Below are positions 17,403-26,658 of a stretch of DNA of 64,000 nt, one piece after another. The DNA is from Tenacibaculum sp. 190524A02b (GTDB taxonomy: Bacteria > Bacteroidota > Bacteroidia > Flavobacteriales > Flavobacteriaceae): contig NZ_OZ038525.1 in assembly GCF_964036645.1 (NCBI RefSeq), positions 1,411,501-1,475,500 of the forward strand, in the 5' to 3' direction. Every line of letters begins with the position of its first letter. Position 1 is the stretch's first letter. The translations under genes and the position numbers were made by a program. The notes under the pieces were generated by a model. That model did not search any database and was not told the DNA's origin. It worked only from the letters and a program-made list of their open reading frames with translations.

Positions 17403-18302
17403 TTAAACATCATCTAAAGTTATAGCTTTAGATGATGTTTTTTTTCGATATGATTTTATTTTCATAATGTTTTGTTGATGTGCTTGGTCAGGAGTTTTAA
17501 AATGACATGACCAATGCGGTCTTTTAGAGTTATAAATAGTTATTGATTGTTTTACTATTTTCTCCATTATCTTAATATCTAGATTTGTAGTATTGGTAAA
17601 GAACTCTTGTTTCAAGATTCCATTAACCCTTTCAGCTATGGCATTTTGATATGGATCATATGATTCTGTCATACTGCATTTAAGCTTTTGTTTTGACAAA
17701 ATATCTTGATAGATGTTACTACAGTACTGTATCCCTCTATCTGAATGATGGATAAGTTCCTTCTCTGGATATACTCTGTTTTTTATAGCCATGACCAAGG
17801 CTTTTACAGTTGAGTTCACCGCTAAAGTTTTATCCAAATGGTATCCCACAATTTTCTTAGAATATGCATCTGTAATTAATGATAAATACATAGGTTTTTT
17901 ACGGCTCCCTAAATAAGTAATATCTGCTACCCATACTTGTTCTGGTCGATTTACTTCCAAAGTTTCAATAAGATTAGCATGTTTTCTAAAACGATGATGT
18001 GAGTTGGTTGTAATATGGTAACTTTTTTGTCGTTTTATCAATAGTTTATTAGCTCGTAAAATATCAAATAATCGATCCCTTCCTACACCTAAACTGCCTA
18101 ATTCTTCTGAAAGAATATAATACAGTTTTCTTGTTCCAATTCTTGGCTGTTCCATTCTTACATCCTTAACCAACTCAACAACCTTATTGGCTATGGTGTG
18201 AGCTTTGGTAACTCTATAATTAGCTCGATAATACACCTGCCTACTAAACCCGAGTAATTTACAGGTGGAAGAAATACTTTCTTTCTTTTGTAAAACAAAC
18301 AT
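17403..18302 (-). CDS. IS3-family transposase OrfB (DDE integrase domain)
   Basis: A 299-residue catalytic part of the transposase. The N-terminal HTH_21 region (RIGTRKLYYIL, GRDRLFDILRANKLL) is followed by the rve integrase core: WVADITYL (first Asp), HHSDRGIQYCS (second Asp) and NAIAERVNGILKQEF (Glu), then YNSKRPHWS. The DDE triad is complete. The same frame is open upstream of ATG 18302 to the slippery site, so the functional product is most likely an OrfA-OrfB fusion made by -1 frameshifting. Confidence 0.95.
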   Translation of the reverse strand: MFVLQKKESISSTCKLLGFSRQVYYRANYRVTKAHTIANKVVELVKDVRMEQPRIGTRKLYYILSEELGSLGVGRDRLFDILRANKLLIKRQKSYHITTNSHHRFRKHANLIETLEVNRPEQVWVADITYLGSRKKPMYLSLITDAYSKKIVGYHLDKTLAVNSTVKALVMAIKNRVYPEKELIHHSDRGIQYCSNIYQDILSKQKLKCSMTESYDPYQNAIAERVNGILKQEFFTNTTNLDIKIMEKIVKQSITIYNSKRPHWSCHFKTPDQAHQQNIMKIKSYRKKTSSKAITLDDV

Positions 18303-18307
18303 ATCAA

Positions 18308-18697
18308 TTACTCGGTTTTGGAGTTTTTTCTGATAGGAATCTTATACTCTTTCTCAGCTAAATCAATCATCATATCAAATAGTATCGCTTTCTTCTCTAC
18401 TGCTGCTGCTTGAGCTTTTAAACGATTATTTTGCTTTTCTAATTGACGTAATTTTTGTTCTAACTCTAATAGTTTTTGTTCTGGTGATTTTGGCATAGTA
18501 GATGGTGTTTGATGATCCCAATCAAAGTTACCATATTTTCTTAACCATACTAAAACAGTGCTACGACCTTGAATCCCATATTTAAGTTGAGCCTGTTTGT
18601 AAGTTAGTTCGCCTTTTTCTACTTCCGATACAACCGAAAGTTTAAAACTCATAGTATAATCTTTCTGTGTACGTTTGCGGTAAATATTGTCATTCAT
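18308..18697 (-). CDS. IS3-family transposase OrfA (HTH)
   Basis: A 129-residue DNA-binding part of the IS transposase: helix-turn-helix YTMSFKLSVVSEVEKGELTYKQAQLKYGI with RSTVLVWLRKYG, followed by a leucine-zipper coiled coil (ELEQKLRQLEKQNNRLKAQ) for multimerisation. Stops 6 bases before the OrfB ATG. Confidence 0.93.
   Translation of the reverse strand: MNDNIYRKRTQKDYTMSFKLSVVSEVEKGELTYKQAQLKYGIQGRSTVLVWLRKYGNFDWDHQTPSTMPKSPEQKLLELEQKLRQLEKQNNRLKAQAAAVEKKAILFDMMIDLAEKEYKIPIRKNSKTE
18323..18329 (-). promoter_or_regulatory. -1 programmed frameshift heptamer A AAA AAC
   Basis: On the minus strand the orfA frame reads AGA AAA AAC, the classic slippery heptamer A_AAA_AAC, four codons before the orfA stop. 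A -1 slip continues as KKLQNRVIDMFVLQKK, directly into OrfB, so a fused transposase can be made. Confidence 0.85.
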
Positions 18698-18712
18698 AAT
18701 GTTACATAATTG

Positions 18713-18737
18713 TGTAACGCTATTTCAGGACGAGACA
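18713..18737. repeat. IS inverted repeat, orfA end
   Basis: Terminal repeat, reverse complement begins TGTCTCGTCC; followed by target duplication TAT. Lies just upstream of orfA. Confidence 0.88.
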
Positions 18738-18740
18738 TAT

Positions 18741-18782
18741 TTTATAAAAAAAGAGGTAACTATCTTTTATGCTACCTTTTTT
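18741..18782 (-). terminator. putative terminator of hemF
   Basis: Imperfect hairpin with GGTA/TACC core flanked by A- and T-runs, ending 6 bases before the hemF stop codon region. The IS right end lies directly beyond it. Confidence 0.5.
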
Positions 18783-18787
18783 ATTGT

Positions 18788-19693
18788 TTATTCTATCCAT
18801 TCTTTTGGTTCGGCTAAAACCTTAAGTAATTTAGCTTCTTCTGTTCCTTCTTCTGGATGATGGTTATATATCCATTGTACTGTTGGTGGTAAACTCATTA
18901 AAATACTTTCAATTCTTCCATTTGTTTTTAACCCAAATAAAGTTCCCCTATCATGAACTAAATTGAACTCTACATATCTACCTCTTCTCACTTCTTGCCA
19001 ATTTTTGTTTTCTTTAGTATAAGCTATTGCTTTTCTTCTTTCAACAATAGGTACATACGATTTTAAAAAGCTATTTCCTACCTCTGTAACAAAGTTATAC
19101 CTATCTTCCATTGTATATTCATCCGTCTTTTTTAAATAATCAAAGAACAAACCTCCTACTCCTCTAGCTTCATTTCTATGTGCATTCCAAAAATACTCAT
19201 CGCAAGTCTTTTTAAACTTTGGATAAAAGTTACTGTCATGTTTATCACACGCTTCTTTGCATGTTTGATGAAAGTGAATAGCATCTTCATCAAATAAATA
19301 GTAGGGAGTTAAATCTTGTCCTCCTCCAAACCATTGGGTTACTATAGCTCCAGAAGCATCATACATCTCAAAATAACGCCAATTTGCATGAACAGTAGGT
19401 ATAAATGGATTTTTAGGATGTATTACTAAACTTAAGCCGCATGCAAAAAAGTTCCCATGCTCTACTTTAAATTGTTTTCTAAGTACTTCTGGTAATTCTC
19501 CATGAACAGCAGAAATATTTACGCCTCCCTTTTCAAAGATATCTCCATTTTCAATAACCCTAGTTCTTCCGCCTCCACCTCCTTTTCTTTTCCAAAGGTC
19601 TTCTTTAAAGGTAGCTTTTCCGTCTACTTTTTCTAACGTAGAAGTGATAGTGTCTTGTAAATTTTGGATGTATGCGTAAAATTGGTCTTTCAT
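18788..19693 (-). CDS. hemF: oxygen-dependent coproporphyrinogen III oxidase
   Basis: Cytoplasmic enzyme that uses O2 to decarboxylate two propionates of coproporphyrinogen III, giving protoporphyrinogen IX. The 301 residues contain the family blocks GGGGRTRVIENGDIFEKGGV, FFACGLSLVIHP, VHANWRYFE, WFGGGQDLTPYY and RRGRYVEFNLVHDRGT; length is normal. Last biosynthetic gene of the minus-strand haem run, 126 bases after the EI24 gene. Confidence 0.96.
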   Translation of the reverse strand: MKDQFYAYIQNLQDTITSTLEKVDGKATFKEDLWKRKGGGGGRTRVIENGDIFEKGGVNISAVHGELPEVLRKQFKVEHGNFFACGLSLVIHPKNPFIPTVHANWRYFEMYDASGAIVTQWFGGGQDLTPYYLFDEDAIHFHQTCKEACDKHDSNFYPKFKKTCDEYFWNAHRNEARGVGGLFFDYLKKTDEYTMEDRYNFVTEVGNSFLKSYVPIVERRKAIAYTKENKNWQEVRRGRYVEFNLVHDRGTLFGLKTNGRIESILMSLPPTVQWIYNHHPEEGTEEAKLLKVLAEPKEWIE

Positions 19694-19819
19694 TACTTTT
19701 GGTTATTAGCATCGTAAAAAGATATAATACTCTTATTTCTTTGCCTCGAAATTAAAATTGTTACTTTATTAAATACCTCGTAGTCTTATCTAGAAGTAGT
19801 TTTAGAAAAGCAAAAATAG

Positions 19820-20566
19820 TTATTCTGGAAGTTCTTTTGATTGAATAATCTTAATAGTTTCTGTAGTAGCTGCTGTTACAGATAAAGGAAAGACTAAAAT
19901 AATACCAACTATTGGGATTAATAAGAGTAGCATAAATACAATTCCATTACCAATAGCTACTCCTTTATTTATTTTTACAAAGTTTATACTTTCTCTATAT
20001 TTAAAGTGTCTCTCTAAGGTATAATCCATATTACCAAAACCTGCATAATAGGCTTGCATCAGGAATAAAATAATAGGAGCTACTAAACCTATAATAGGGA
20101 GTAACCCTAATAATAGAATAGGAACTGTTAACATTAATTCTCTAGAAAGATTTCTAACATTTATTCTTATTCCTCTAATTAATTGCTCATGAAAAGAAGT
20201 TTCTCTGTGTTTATGATTTTCCCCTCTATAATAATCTTCTATTTTTTCTGAAACCGGACTCATAAATGGTGCTGATAATGCCATAACAATGTGTTTATAC
20301 AAAATAAGTCCAATAGTTAAAATTAGTAAACCACTTAAAAAAGTACTAACTATTTCAAATGTACTTTTTCCAAATTCCCATTTCCAAAAGTTAGCTACAT
20401 AATGTCCTATATTATCTGCATAACTTAAAGATAGCGCTATAATACTAACGGCTGTTACAATACTAATTAGGATAGGTATAGTAAAATATTTCCATAACTT
20501 AAGTTTAGAAATCAACCCAAATGCAGTAAAATATGCTTTTATTGCTTCTACAATTTTTTGAATCAT
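19820..20566 (-). CDS. EI24-domain membrane protein (CysZ-like)
   Basis: A 248-residue integral membrane protein with about five hydrophobic segments (near 27-47, 70-92, 140-165, 205-230). The pattern of an N-terminal amphipathic AIKAYFTAFGLISKLKLWKY, and YRESINFVKINKGVAIGNGIVFMLLLLIPIVG, fits the EI24/CysZ family, whose bacterial member CysZ moves sulfate. Its role inside a haem cluster is unknown. A strong terminator precedes it, so it has its own promoter or relies on read-through. Confidence 0.8.
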   Translation of the reverse strand: MIQKIVEAIKAYFTAFGLISKLKLWKYFTIPILISIVTAVSIIALSLSYADNIGHYVANFWKWEFGKSTFEIVSTFLSGLLILTIGLILYKHIVMALSAPFMSPVSEKIEDYYRGENHKHRETSFHEQLIRGIRINVRNLSRELMLTVPILLLGLLPIIGLVAPIILFLMQAYYAGFGNMDYTLERHFKYRESINFVKINKGVAIGNGIVFMLLLLIPIVGIILVFPLSVTAATTETIKIIQSKELPE

Positions 20567-20586
20567 AATCTTTTTAATTTTCCATA

Positions 20587-20630
20587 AAAATACAACCTCT
20601 TTCTAAATTAATAGAAAGAGGTTGTATTTT
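20587..20630 (-). terminator. strong rho-independent terminator after the TlpA-like gene
   Basis: A 19-base-pair stem (20587-20605 with 20612-20630, core ACAACCTCTTTCTA) with a 6-base loop, 22 bases beyond the stop at 20652. T-rich flanks on both strands. Confidence 0.92.
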
Positions 20631-20651
20631 ATTTTTATGAAGACCTTTGTA

Positions 20652-21269
20652 TTATTGTAATACAGGCTTTATGAATTCCTCTAATTGTTTTTCATTAATT
20701 TCATTTACTTGATCCCAAGTCATTTTTTTAGATGGTGAAGCTGCACCTCTTTTAAAATTAATAATTTCTTTATCTTTTGACACTAAATAAGCAGTTGGAT
20801 AATCTAATTTATGAACAAACCCATTTACTTCAATAGTTGATTTATCCGTAGTTTCATCAGAAGAAGCAACTAACTTTATTCTTTTATCTAATTTTTGAGC
20901 CATTCTTTCAACACCAGCCTTTTTATCCCAAAATAACATAATGAACTCCATTTGTCCATTGTATTTTTCTACCATTTTGTTAAGTGCAGGAATTTCTCCC
21001 CAACAAGGTGCACACCAAGTAGCTGCTGCTATTAATAAAATTGGTTTATCAATTTTATCTGTACTTACTACCTCTCCTCCAATAGTTGTAAAATCGTAAT
21101 TAGAAATAAACTTTCCTTTTACACAGTTGTCAACTATATCATTCAACATAGTAGCATCTTTGTTTGAATTTACTATACAATCTTTAACTGCATCTTTGTA
21201 AAACTCTTTTGATTGTGAAAAACTCAATTGTACGGTTAACACTAATAATACAAGTAATATTTTCTTCAT
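20652..21269 (-). CDS. TlpA-family thioredoxin-like protein (CAPC)
   Basis: A 205-residue periplasmic thiol-disulfide oxidoreductase. Signal peptide (about 1-18), then a TlpA/ResA-type thioredoxin fold with active site WCAPCW (Cys86, Cys89) and a cis-Pro region DYPTAYLV. An extra pair of cysteines (Cys31, Cys49) precedes the fold. Located 27 bases after hemE in the haem cluster, where it might keep haem-ligating cysteines of apocytochromes reduced; that link is inference. Confidence 0.88.
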   Translation of the reverse strand: MKKILLVLLVLTVQLSFSQSKEFYKDAVKDCIVNSNKDATMLNDIVDNCVKGKFISNYDFTTIGGEVVSTDKIDKPILLIAAATWCAPCWGEIPALNKMVEKYNGQMEFIMLFWDKKAGVERMAQKLDKRIKLVASSDETTDKSTIEVNGFVHKLDYPTAYLVSKDKEIINFKRGAASPSKKMTWDQVNEINEKQLEEFIKPVLQ

Positions 21270-21296
21270 AATTAATTATTTAAGGGGATTTCCTTA

Positions 21297-22322
21297 TTAA
21301 ACTTTATATTCTTTAACAGCATCTACAAAAGCTTTTGCATTTGCTAGTGGAATATTAGGTAAAATTCCATGCCCCAAGTTAACAATATATTTGTCTTTAC
21401 CAAACTCATTTATCATTTGGTTTACCATTTTTTTAATTTCAGCGGGTGGAGACAATAATCTTGAAGGGTCAAAATTACCTTGTAAGGTTATATTTCCTCC
21501 TGTTAAATAGCGAGCATTTCTTGCACTACATGTCCAGTCTACTCCTAGAGCTGATGCGTTTGATTTGGCCATTACATCTAACGCGAACCAACATCCTTTA
21601 CCAAAAGCTATCACTGGAACATCATCTTTTAATGCTTCTATTATTCGATTAATGTATTGCCATGAAAATTCTTGATAATCTGTTGGAGATAACATTCCTC
21701 CCCAAGAATCAAAAACCTGAACAGCATTTACACCTGCTTTTACCTTTGCTTTTAAATAAGCAATTGTGGTCTCTGTTATCTTAGTAAGCAATTCGTGTGC
21801 CAAAATTGGCTGTGAAAAACAAAACTCTTTTGCTTTATCAAAGTTTTTAGACCCCTGGCCTTGTACCATATAACACAAAATTGTCCATGGAGATCCTGCA
21901 AATCCTATTAATGGTATTTCATCATTTAGTTTTTCTTTAGTAGCCTTTATAGCTTCCATTACATACCCTAATTCTTCATCTACATCAGGTATAATTACCT
22001 GATCTAAACTTTTTCTATCTCTAATAGGGTTTGGTAAATAAGGTCCAAAATTAGGTTTCATTTCTACCTCTACATTCATTGCTTGAGGTACTACTAAAAT
22101 GTCTGAAAATAAAATGGCAGCATCCATTCCGTATCTACGAATTGGTTGTACTGTTATTTCTGATGCTAGTTCTGGAGTTCTACAACGAGTAAAGAAATCG
22201 TATTTTTTTCTGATTTCCATAAATTCAGGTAAATATCTACCTGCTTGACGCATCATCCATACTGGTGGACGTTCTACTGTTTCTCCCTTTAAAGCTCTTA
22301 AAAATAAATCGTTTTTTATCAT
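21297..22322 (-). CDS. hemE: uroporphyrinogen decarboxylase
   Basis: Cytoplasmic enzyme converting uroporphyrinogen III to coproporphyrinogen III. The 341 residues show the signature [15 protein letters not shown] at about 19-33, [14 protein letters not shown] with its catalytic Asp, [16 protein letters not shown] and NLGHGILP. Normal length. Followed after 27 bases by the TlpA-like gene. Confidence 0.97.
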   Translation of the reverse strand: MIKNDLFLRALKGETVERPPVWMMRQAGRYLPEFMEIRKKYDFFTRCRTPELASEITVQPIRRYGMDAAILFSDILVVPQAMNVEVEMKPNFGPYLPNPIRDRKSLDQVIIPDVDEELGYVMEAIKATKEKLNDEIPLIGFAGSPWTILCYMVQGQGSKNFDKAKEFCFSQPILAHELLTKITETTIAYLKAKVKAGVNAVQVFDSWGGMLSPTDYQEFSWQYINRIIEALKDDVPVIAFGKGCWFALDVMAKSNASALGVDWTCSARNARYLTGGNITLQGNFDPSRLLSPPAEIKKMVNQMINEFGKDKYIVNLGHGILPNIPLANAKAFVDAVKEYKV

Positions 22323-22411
22323 GTTTTATTTACGTCACTACGAATATACTAAAAGTAATTTTTATTTTACTTGAGAATATACTGGTTATATACTTAATTT
22401 ATAAGTACTAA

Positions 22412-23698
22412 TTACATTTTTGATACAGCTTCCATAGACTTATCTATAGCTTTTGCTATTTTCTTTATATCTTTTTCAGAAATAGCTGAAGATAAGAACC
22501 ATGCTTCAAATTGCGAAGGTGGTAGGAAAACACCGTTTTTTATCATTTCCCAAAAGAAAGTGGCAAACTTCTTTGTATCTGAGCTTTGTGCTTCTTCAAA
22601 ATTAGTAACTGTCTTATTACTGAAAAAAGGATTAATCATAGAACCAAATCTATTTACGGTAATTTCTACACCATACTTTTTTGCTGACTCTAATAAAAAT
22701 ACTTCAATAATTTGAGCTATTTCATTAAACTTATCATACGGATTTTGCTTTTTTAATTCTGTTAATGTAGAAATTCCTGCAGCCATTGCTATTGGATTAC
22801 CACTTAATGTTCCAGCTTGGTACATTCCTCCTAGTGGAGCTACCATTTCCATTATTTCATTTCTTGCTCCATAAGCTCCTACAGGAAATCCTCCTCCAAT
22901 TACTTTACCTAAACAAGTAATGTCCGCTTCTACTTCAAAAAGTTCTTGAGCTCCTCCGAATTTTGAACGGAATCCTGTCATTACTTCATCTACAATCAAT
23001 AAAGCTCCTTTAGAGTTTACATATTCTTTTAACTCTTTTAAGAAATTATTTTGCGGAGTTACAACACCCATGTTACCAGCTACAGGCTCTAAAATAACTC
23101 CAGCAATATCATCATGACTTTCAAAATGTGCTTTAACACTTTCTAAATCATTATAATTTGCTATTAATGTATTTTTCACGGCTCCTTCAGGTACTCCTTT
23201 ACTTCCAGGTAAACTTAATGTAGCTAATCCTGATCCAGCTGCTACTAATAAAGCATCTTGATGTCCATGATAACATCCTGAAAACTTAATAATTTTGTCT
23301 TTTCCTGTGTAAGCTCTTGCTAAACGGATTCCACTTAAAACAGCTTCCGTTCCTGAGTTTACAAAACGTACTTTATCCATCCCTGGAAAAGCGTCACATA
23401 CAATTTTTGCTAATTTTATTTCGTTTCTAGTTGAAGCTCCAAATGAATAGCCATTTTGTAAAGCTTTTGTAATTGCTTTTTGAACTTTTTTATGACGGTG
23501 TCCTAAAATCATAGGTCCGTAAGACAATACTAAGTCTATATAAGAGTTACCATCAACATCGGTGATCTTACTTCCTTTTGCCTTTTTTATAAATAATGGG
23601 TTCCCTCCTACTGAAGCAAAAGCTCTTACGGGTGAATTCACTGCTCCAACTAGATTTTCTAGCCCTTTATTATATAATTCTTGTGATTTTTTAAACAT
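22412..23698 (-). CDS. hemL: glutamate-1-semialdehyde 2,1-aminomutase
   Basis: PLP enzyme that makes 5-aminolevulinate from glutamate-1-semialdehyde, step two of the C5 route. 428 residues; visible are GAVNSPVRAF, the PLP-phosphate region NSGTEAVLSGIRLAR, CYHGHQDALLVAAGSG, VDEVMTGFR and the Schiff-base Lys in CLGKVIGGGFPVGAYG. Normal length. 25 bases after a small unknown gene on the same strand. Confidence 0.97.
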   Translation of the reverse strand: MFKKSQELYNKGLENLVGAVNSPVRAFASVGGNPLFIKKAKGSKITDVDGNSYIDLVLSYGPMILGHRHKKVQKAITKALQNGYSFGASTRNEIKLAKIVCDAFPGMDKVRFVNSGTEAVLSGIRLARAYTGKDKIIKFSGCYHGHQDALLVAAGSGLATLSLPGSKGVPEGAVKNTLIANYNDLESVKAHFESHDDIAGVILEPVAGNMGVVTPQNNFLKELKEYVNSKGALLIVDEVMTGFRSKFGGAQELFEVEADITCLGKVIGGGFPVGAYGARNEIMEMVAPLGGMYQAGTLSGNPIAMAAGISTLTELKKQNPYDKFNEIAQIIEVFLLESAKKYGVEITVNRFGSMINPFFSNKTVTNFEEAQSSDTKKFATFFWEMIKNGVFLPPSQFEAWFLSSAISEKDIKKIAKAIDKSMEAVSKM

Positions 23699-23723
23699 AA
23701 ACTCTATTATTATTTGTTTTGTT

Positions 23724-24029
23724 TTAAACTCTATAACCTACATTCATCCCCTCTTCTTTTAGATAGTTATGAATTCTATTTGAAGGTTCTTTAAATTTTT
23801 TACTAAAAAGCTTCAAGAATAAAACTCCAGTACCAATCATTAGCCTTGTTTTCATTTCTGGAATAGCAGCCTCTATTAATATTTTATCTTTTTTAATAAA
23901 AATATCAACTCCACTATATTTTGTGTTTTTCACAATTATACAATCTCCTGCTAATTTTCTATTCCCTATACTATACTTATATTCTGGAAATTTACTTTCA
24001 AGCTTAGTCTTTATTTTTTCAAAATCCAT
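23724..24029 (-). CDS. small conserved-looking protein of unknown function in the haem cluster
   Basis: A 101-residue protein without signal peptide or clear membrane helix, though MIGTGVLFLKLF is hydrophobic. It begins DFEKIKTKLESKFPEYKYSIG and has alternating strands (DCIIVKNTKYSGVDIFIKKDKILIEAAIP), suggesting a small alpha/beta fold. I do not recognise a family. It lies 22 bases after hemB and 25 bases before hemL, so it is almost surely cotranscribed with them. Confidence 0.7.
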   Translation of the reverse strand: MDFEKIKTKLESKFPEYKYSIGNRKLAGDCIIVKNTKYSGVDIFIKKDKILIEAAIPEMKTRLMIGTGVLFLKLFSKKFKEPSNRIHNYLKEEGMNVGYRV

Positions 24030-24051
24030 TTTATTAATAAAACTATATTAC

Positions 24052-25017
24052 CTATTTATTTAACAAAGCTCTCGCCGCTTCTTTAGCAAAATAGGTGATA
24101 ATTATATCTGCCCCTGCTCTTTTCATTGACAACAAACTCTCCATCATTACTCTATCACCATCAATCCAACCTTTTTCTGCTGCTGCTTTTACCATAGCAT
24201 ACTCTCCACTTACATTGTAACAAGCTATAGGTCTATCAAAATTATTTTTTAAATCTCTAATAATATCTAAATAAGATAATGCTGGTTTTACCATTAAAAT
24301 ATCTGCGCCTTCTTCATCATCAAAAGTAGCTTCTCGTAAACCTTCATCTCTATTAGAAGGATCCATTTGATAGGTTCTTCTATCGCCAAAAGAAGGTGCT
24401 GAGTCTACTGCATCTCTAAATGGTCCATAAAATGCTGATGCATACTTCACTGAATACCCCATTATTGGTAAATTTGGATACCCTGAATTGTCTAAAGCTT
24501 CACGCATCATTGCAATAGTACCATCCATCATGCCTGATGGAGCTACCATGTCTGCTCCTGCTTTGGCATGAGAAATTGTTTGCTTAGCTATATTTACTAA
24601 AGTAGCATCATTATCAACATCATTATTGTGTATTACTCCACAATGACCGTGAGATGTATATTCACAAAAACAAACATCTGTAATTACATATAAACTTGGA
24701 TATTTTTCTTTAATAAATCGAATGGCTTGTTGCATAATTCCTTCATCATTCCAAGTTTCGGTTCCTGAATCATCTTTTTCAGAAGGAACTCCAAATAGTA
24801 ATACTGCTGGAATATTTAAAGACACTACTTCTTCTAGTTCTTTAGAAATAGTATCTAATGAATATCTCTTTATACCAGGCATAGATGGAATCTCTACTTC
24901 AATACCTGTTCCCTCTTCAATAAACAGAGGGTAAATAAAATCATCCACAGATAGTTTTGTTTCTCTAACTAACCTGCGGATGCTTTCTGTTTTTCTAAGT
25001 CTTCTTGTTCTAAACAT
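24052..25017 (-). CDS. hemB: porphobilinogen synthase (5-aminolevulinate dehydratase)
   Basis: Condenses two 5-aminolevulinates to porphobilinogen. 321 residues; the zinc-binding cluster [14 protein letters not shown] (Cys116, Cys118, Cys126) marks the zinc-dependent type, and the two active-site lysines lie in [15 protein letters not shown] and [10 protein letters not shown]. Normal length. A hairpin precedes it, between it and hemCD. Confidence 0.97.
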   Translation of the reverse strand: MFRTRRLRKTESIRRLVRETKLSVDDFIYPLFIEEGTGIEVEIPSMPGIKRYSLDTISKELEEVVSLNIPAVLLFGVPSEKDDSGTETWNDEGIMQQAIRFIKEKYPSLYVITDVCFCEYTSHGHCGVIHNNDVDNDATLVNIAKQTISHAKAGADMVAPSGMMDGTIAMMREALDNSGYPNLPIMGYSVKYASAFYGPFRDAVDSAPSFGDRRTYQMDPSNRDEGLREATFDDEEGADILMVKPALSYLDIIRDLKNNFDRPIACYNVSGEYAMVKAAAEKGWIDGDRVMMESLLSMKRAGADIIITYFAKEAARALLNK

Positions 25018-25036
25018 ATAATATATGTGTAAATAA

Positions 25037-25063
25037 AAAGATAGAATTTAAAATTCTATCTTT
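25037..25063 (-). terminator. hairpin between hemCD and hemB, partial terminator
   Basis: Near-perfect dyad AAAGATAGAATTT/AAATTCTATCTTT with T-rich sequence after it on the minus strand, 6 bases beyond the hemCD stop. Could end part of the hemA-hemCD transcripts or protect mRNA ends. Confidence 0.65.
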
Positions 25064-25068
25064 AGCTT

Positions 25069-26658
25069 TTATGATTCTTTAGCAAAATGTAAACTAACTA
25101 ACTCAAGTACACTTTCTACCGTTGGCATTTTAGCTATTTGTACTTCTTTAAAATGTTTCTTCGCTTCATTTGCTGTAGTTTCTCCTATACAGAAAGCGAT
25201 TTTATCTCCCTCATTCTCCTTCATGTAACTCTCAACAGTTGAAGGACTATAAAATAATACTCCATTCACCTTTTCAGATAATTTTACAGGACTTAACATT
25301 GTTTTGTATGCCTCTACTTCCTCTACATTAACATCATTAGCTTTTAAAATAGCAGATAAAGTATCTAGACGGATGTTACTACAGAAATAAGTTACTTTTT
25401 CTCCTTTTAAAACTCCCGACATATATTGAGCTAATTTTCTAGCATTTCTTTCTACATGAGTTACTTTTCCTATTCTTTCTTCTATTAACTTTTTTGTCCT
25501 TCTTCCAACACAATAAATATTTTCAAACTGTAATTCTTCTTTTGTAAAACTATTTAAAAGTGCTTCAACACCATTTTTACTAGTTATTACAACATTTTCT
25601 ATTTTTTGTTTCACTACTTTTGGAGCAATGCGATTAAATCGTATTTTGATAAAATCACTATCTTCAACACTTACCGTAGTTGGTAATAATTTTTTTTGTG
25701 CTTCAGATAATTTTTTAGTAGAATAAACAGAAAATTCTTTTTCTATTCCTTCATCCTCCAACATCATTAATTTTCCTCCTCTATCAATAATATAAGCAGC
25801 ACAATCTTTGGCCAAAAATTTATGCCTCCCTAATGGTACCTTTTTACTTATCTCTATTTTTTTGCTACCATCTCTACTCAATAAAACACCTTTGAAATTA
25901 ATTTCTTTTTCTACTTCATTAATATAAGCCAAGGCTCCAATAGGTGCAGTACATCCACCTTCTAGACGGTGTAAAAACTCTCTTTCTATTCCTGTACAGG
26001 TTTGAGTGTCTCTATCATTTATTTGCTCACAAGCATCAATAACATATGTATTCTCCTCTAAAGCCGTAACCATAATTGCTCCTTGTGCTGGTGCTGGTAT
26101 CATCCATGATAATGAAATAGCTCCTTTAGGTCTTTTTCCTATTCTTTCTAAACCTGCAGCTGCAAATACAGCTCCATTCCATTCGCTATTATCAAGCTTT
26201 TCTAAACGTGTATTTACATTACCACGTAAGTCTTCTACCTCATGTGTTGGATATCTGTTTAACCACTGTGCTCTTCTTCGTAAACTACCTGTGGCTATTA
26301 CTCCTTTAGGTTGACCTAAAAATTCTTCGTTATCTTTTAAAACTAAAATATCGTTATGATTCGCTCTTTTTAATACAGCTGCTTGTACAATACCTTTAGG
26401 CAAAACCGTTGGTACATCTTTCATAGAATGTACAGCAATATCTATATCACCATTTAACATGGCAATATCTAAGTTTTTTGTAAACACTCCTACAATTCCT
26501 AACTCATAAATAGGTCTATCTAGTACAATATCTCCTGTTGATTTAATAGGTACTATTGTAGTTTCATACCCTAACTCTTCTAATTGTTTTTTTACTTTAT
26601 TGGCTTGCCATAAAGCTAGTTCACTTTCACGTGTACCAATTCTAATTATCTTCTGCAT
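25069..26658 (-). CDS. hemCD: fused hydroxymethylbilane synthase / uroporphyrinogen-III synthase
   Basis: Bifunctional 529-residue enzyme making uroporphyrinogen III from porphobilinogen. Residues 1 to about 300 are HemC: RIGTRESELALWQA, HSMKDVPT, TGSLRRRAQ, and the dipyrromethane cofactor Cys236 in GGCTAPIGA. Residues about 310-529 are HemD: weakly conserved two-lobed fold with TSKNGVEALL, CVGRRTKKL and FYSPSTVESYM. The fusion is usual in flavobacteria. The start overlaps the end of hemA by 17 bases, giving translational coupling. Confidence 0.95.
   Translation of the reverse strand: MQKIIRIGTRESELALWQANKVKKQLEELGYETTIVPIKSTGDIVLDRPIYELGIVGVFTKNLDIAMLNGDIDIAVHSMKDVPTVLPKGIVQAAVLKRANHNDILVLKDNEEFLGQPKGVIATGSLRRRAQWLNRYPTHEVEDLRGNVNTRLEKLDNSEWNGAVFAAAGLERIGKRPKGAISLSWMIPAPAQGAIMVTALEENTYVIDACEQINDRDTQTCTGIEREFLHRLEGGCTAPIGALAYINEVEKEINFKGVLLSRDGSKKIEISKKVPLGRHKFLAKDCAAYIIDRGGKLMMLEDEGIEKEFSVYSTKKLSEAQKKLLPTTVSVEDSDFIKIRFNRIAPKVVKQKIENVVITSKNGVEALLNSFTKEELQFENIYCVGRRTKKLIEERIGKVTHVERNARKLAQYMSGVLKGEKVTYFCSNIRLDTLSAILKANDVNVEEVEAYKTMLSPVKLSEKVNGVLFYSPSTVESYMKENEGDKIAFCIGETTANEAKKHFKEVQIAKMPTVESVLELVSLHFAKES

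Larger units (their letters stand above)
17357..18737 (-). mobile_element. complete IS3-family insertion sequence, 1381 bp
   Basis: Ends are defined by 25-base imperfect inverted repeats, 17357-17381 (TGACTAGTCCTAAATAACCG...) and 18713-18737 (reverse complement TGTCTCGTCCTGAAATAGCG...), matching at 19 of 25 positions, ending TG...CA. They are flanked by the 3-base direct repeat TAT (17354-17356 and 18738-18740), the usual target duplication size for IS3. Two overlapping-frame transposase genes and a slippery heptamer lie inside. Both genes look intact, so the element may still be active. It sits between hemF and the E2 gene. Confidence 0.92.

Noticed and set aside
17403..18697. Transposase broken into two pieces by mutation
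   Set aside because: The split with an A_AAA_AAC heptamer is the normal IS3 arrangement, not decay.
19820..20566. Classical sulfate transporter CysZ
   Set aside because: Only the EI24 fold is supported; no cysteine-synthesis genes are near and it sits in a haem cluster, so the specific name is not justified.
26006..26314. Antisense open frame inside hemCD
   Set aside because: Lies opposite a well-conserved part of HemC; low-complexity shadow without own start context.
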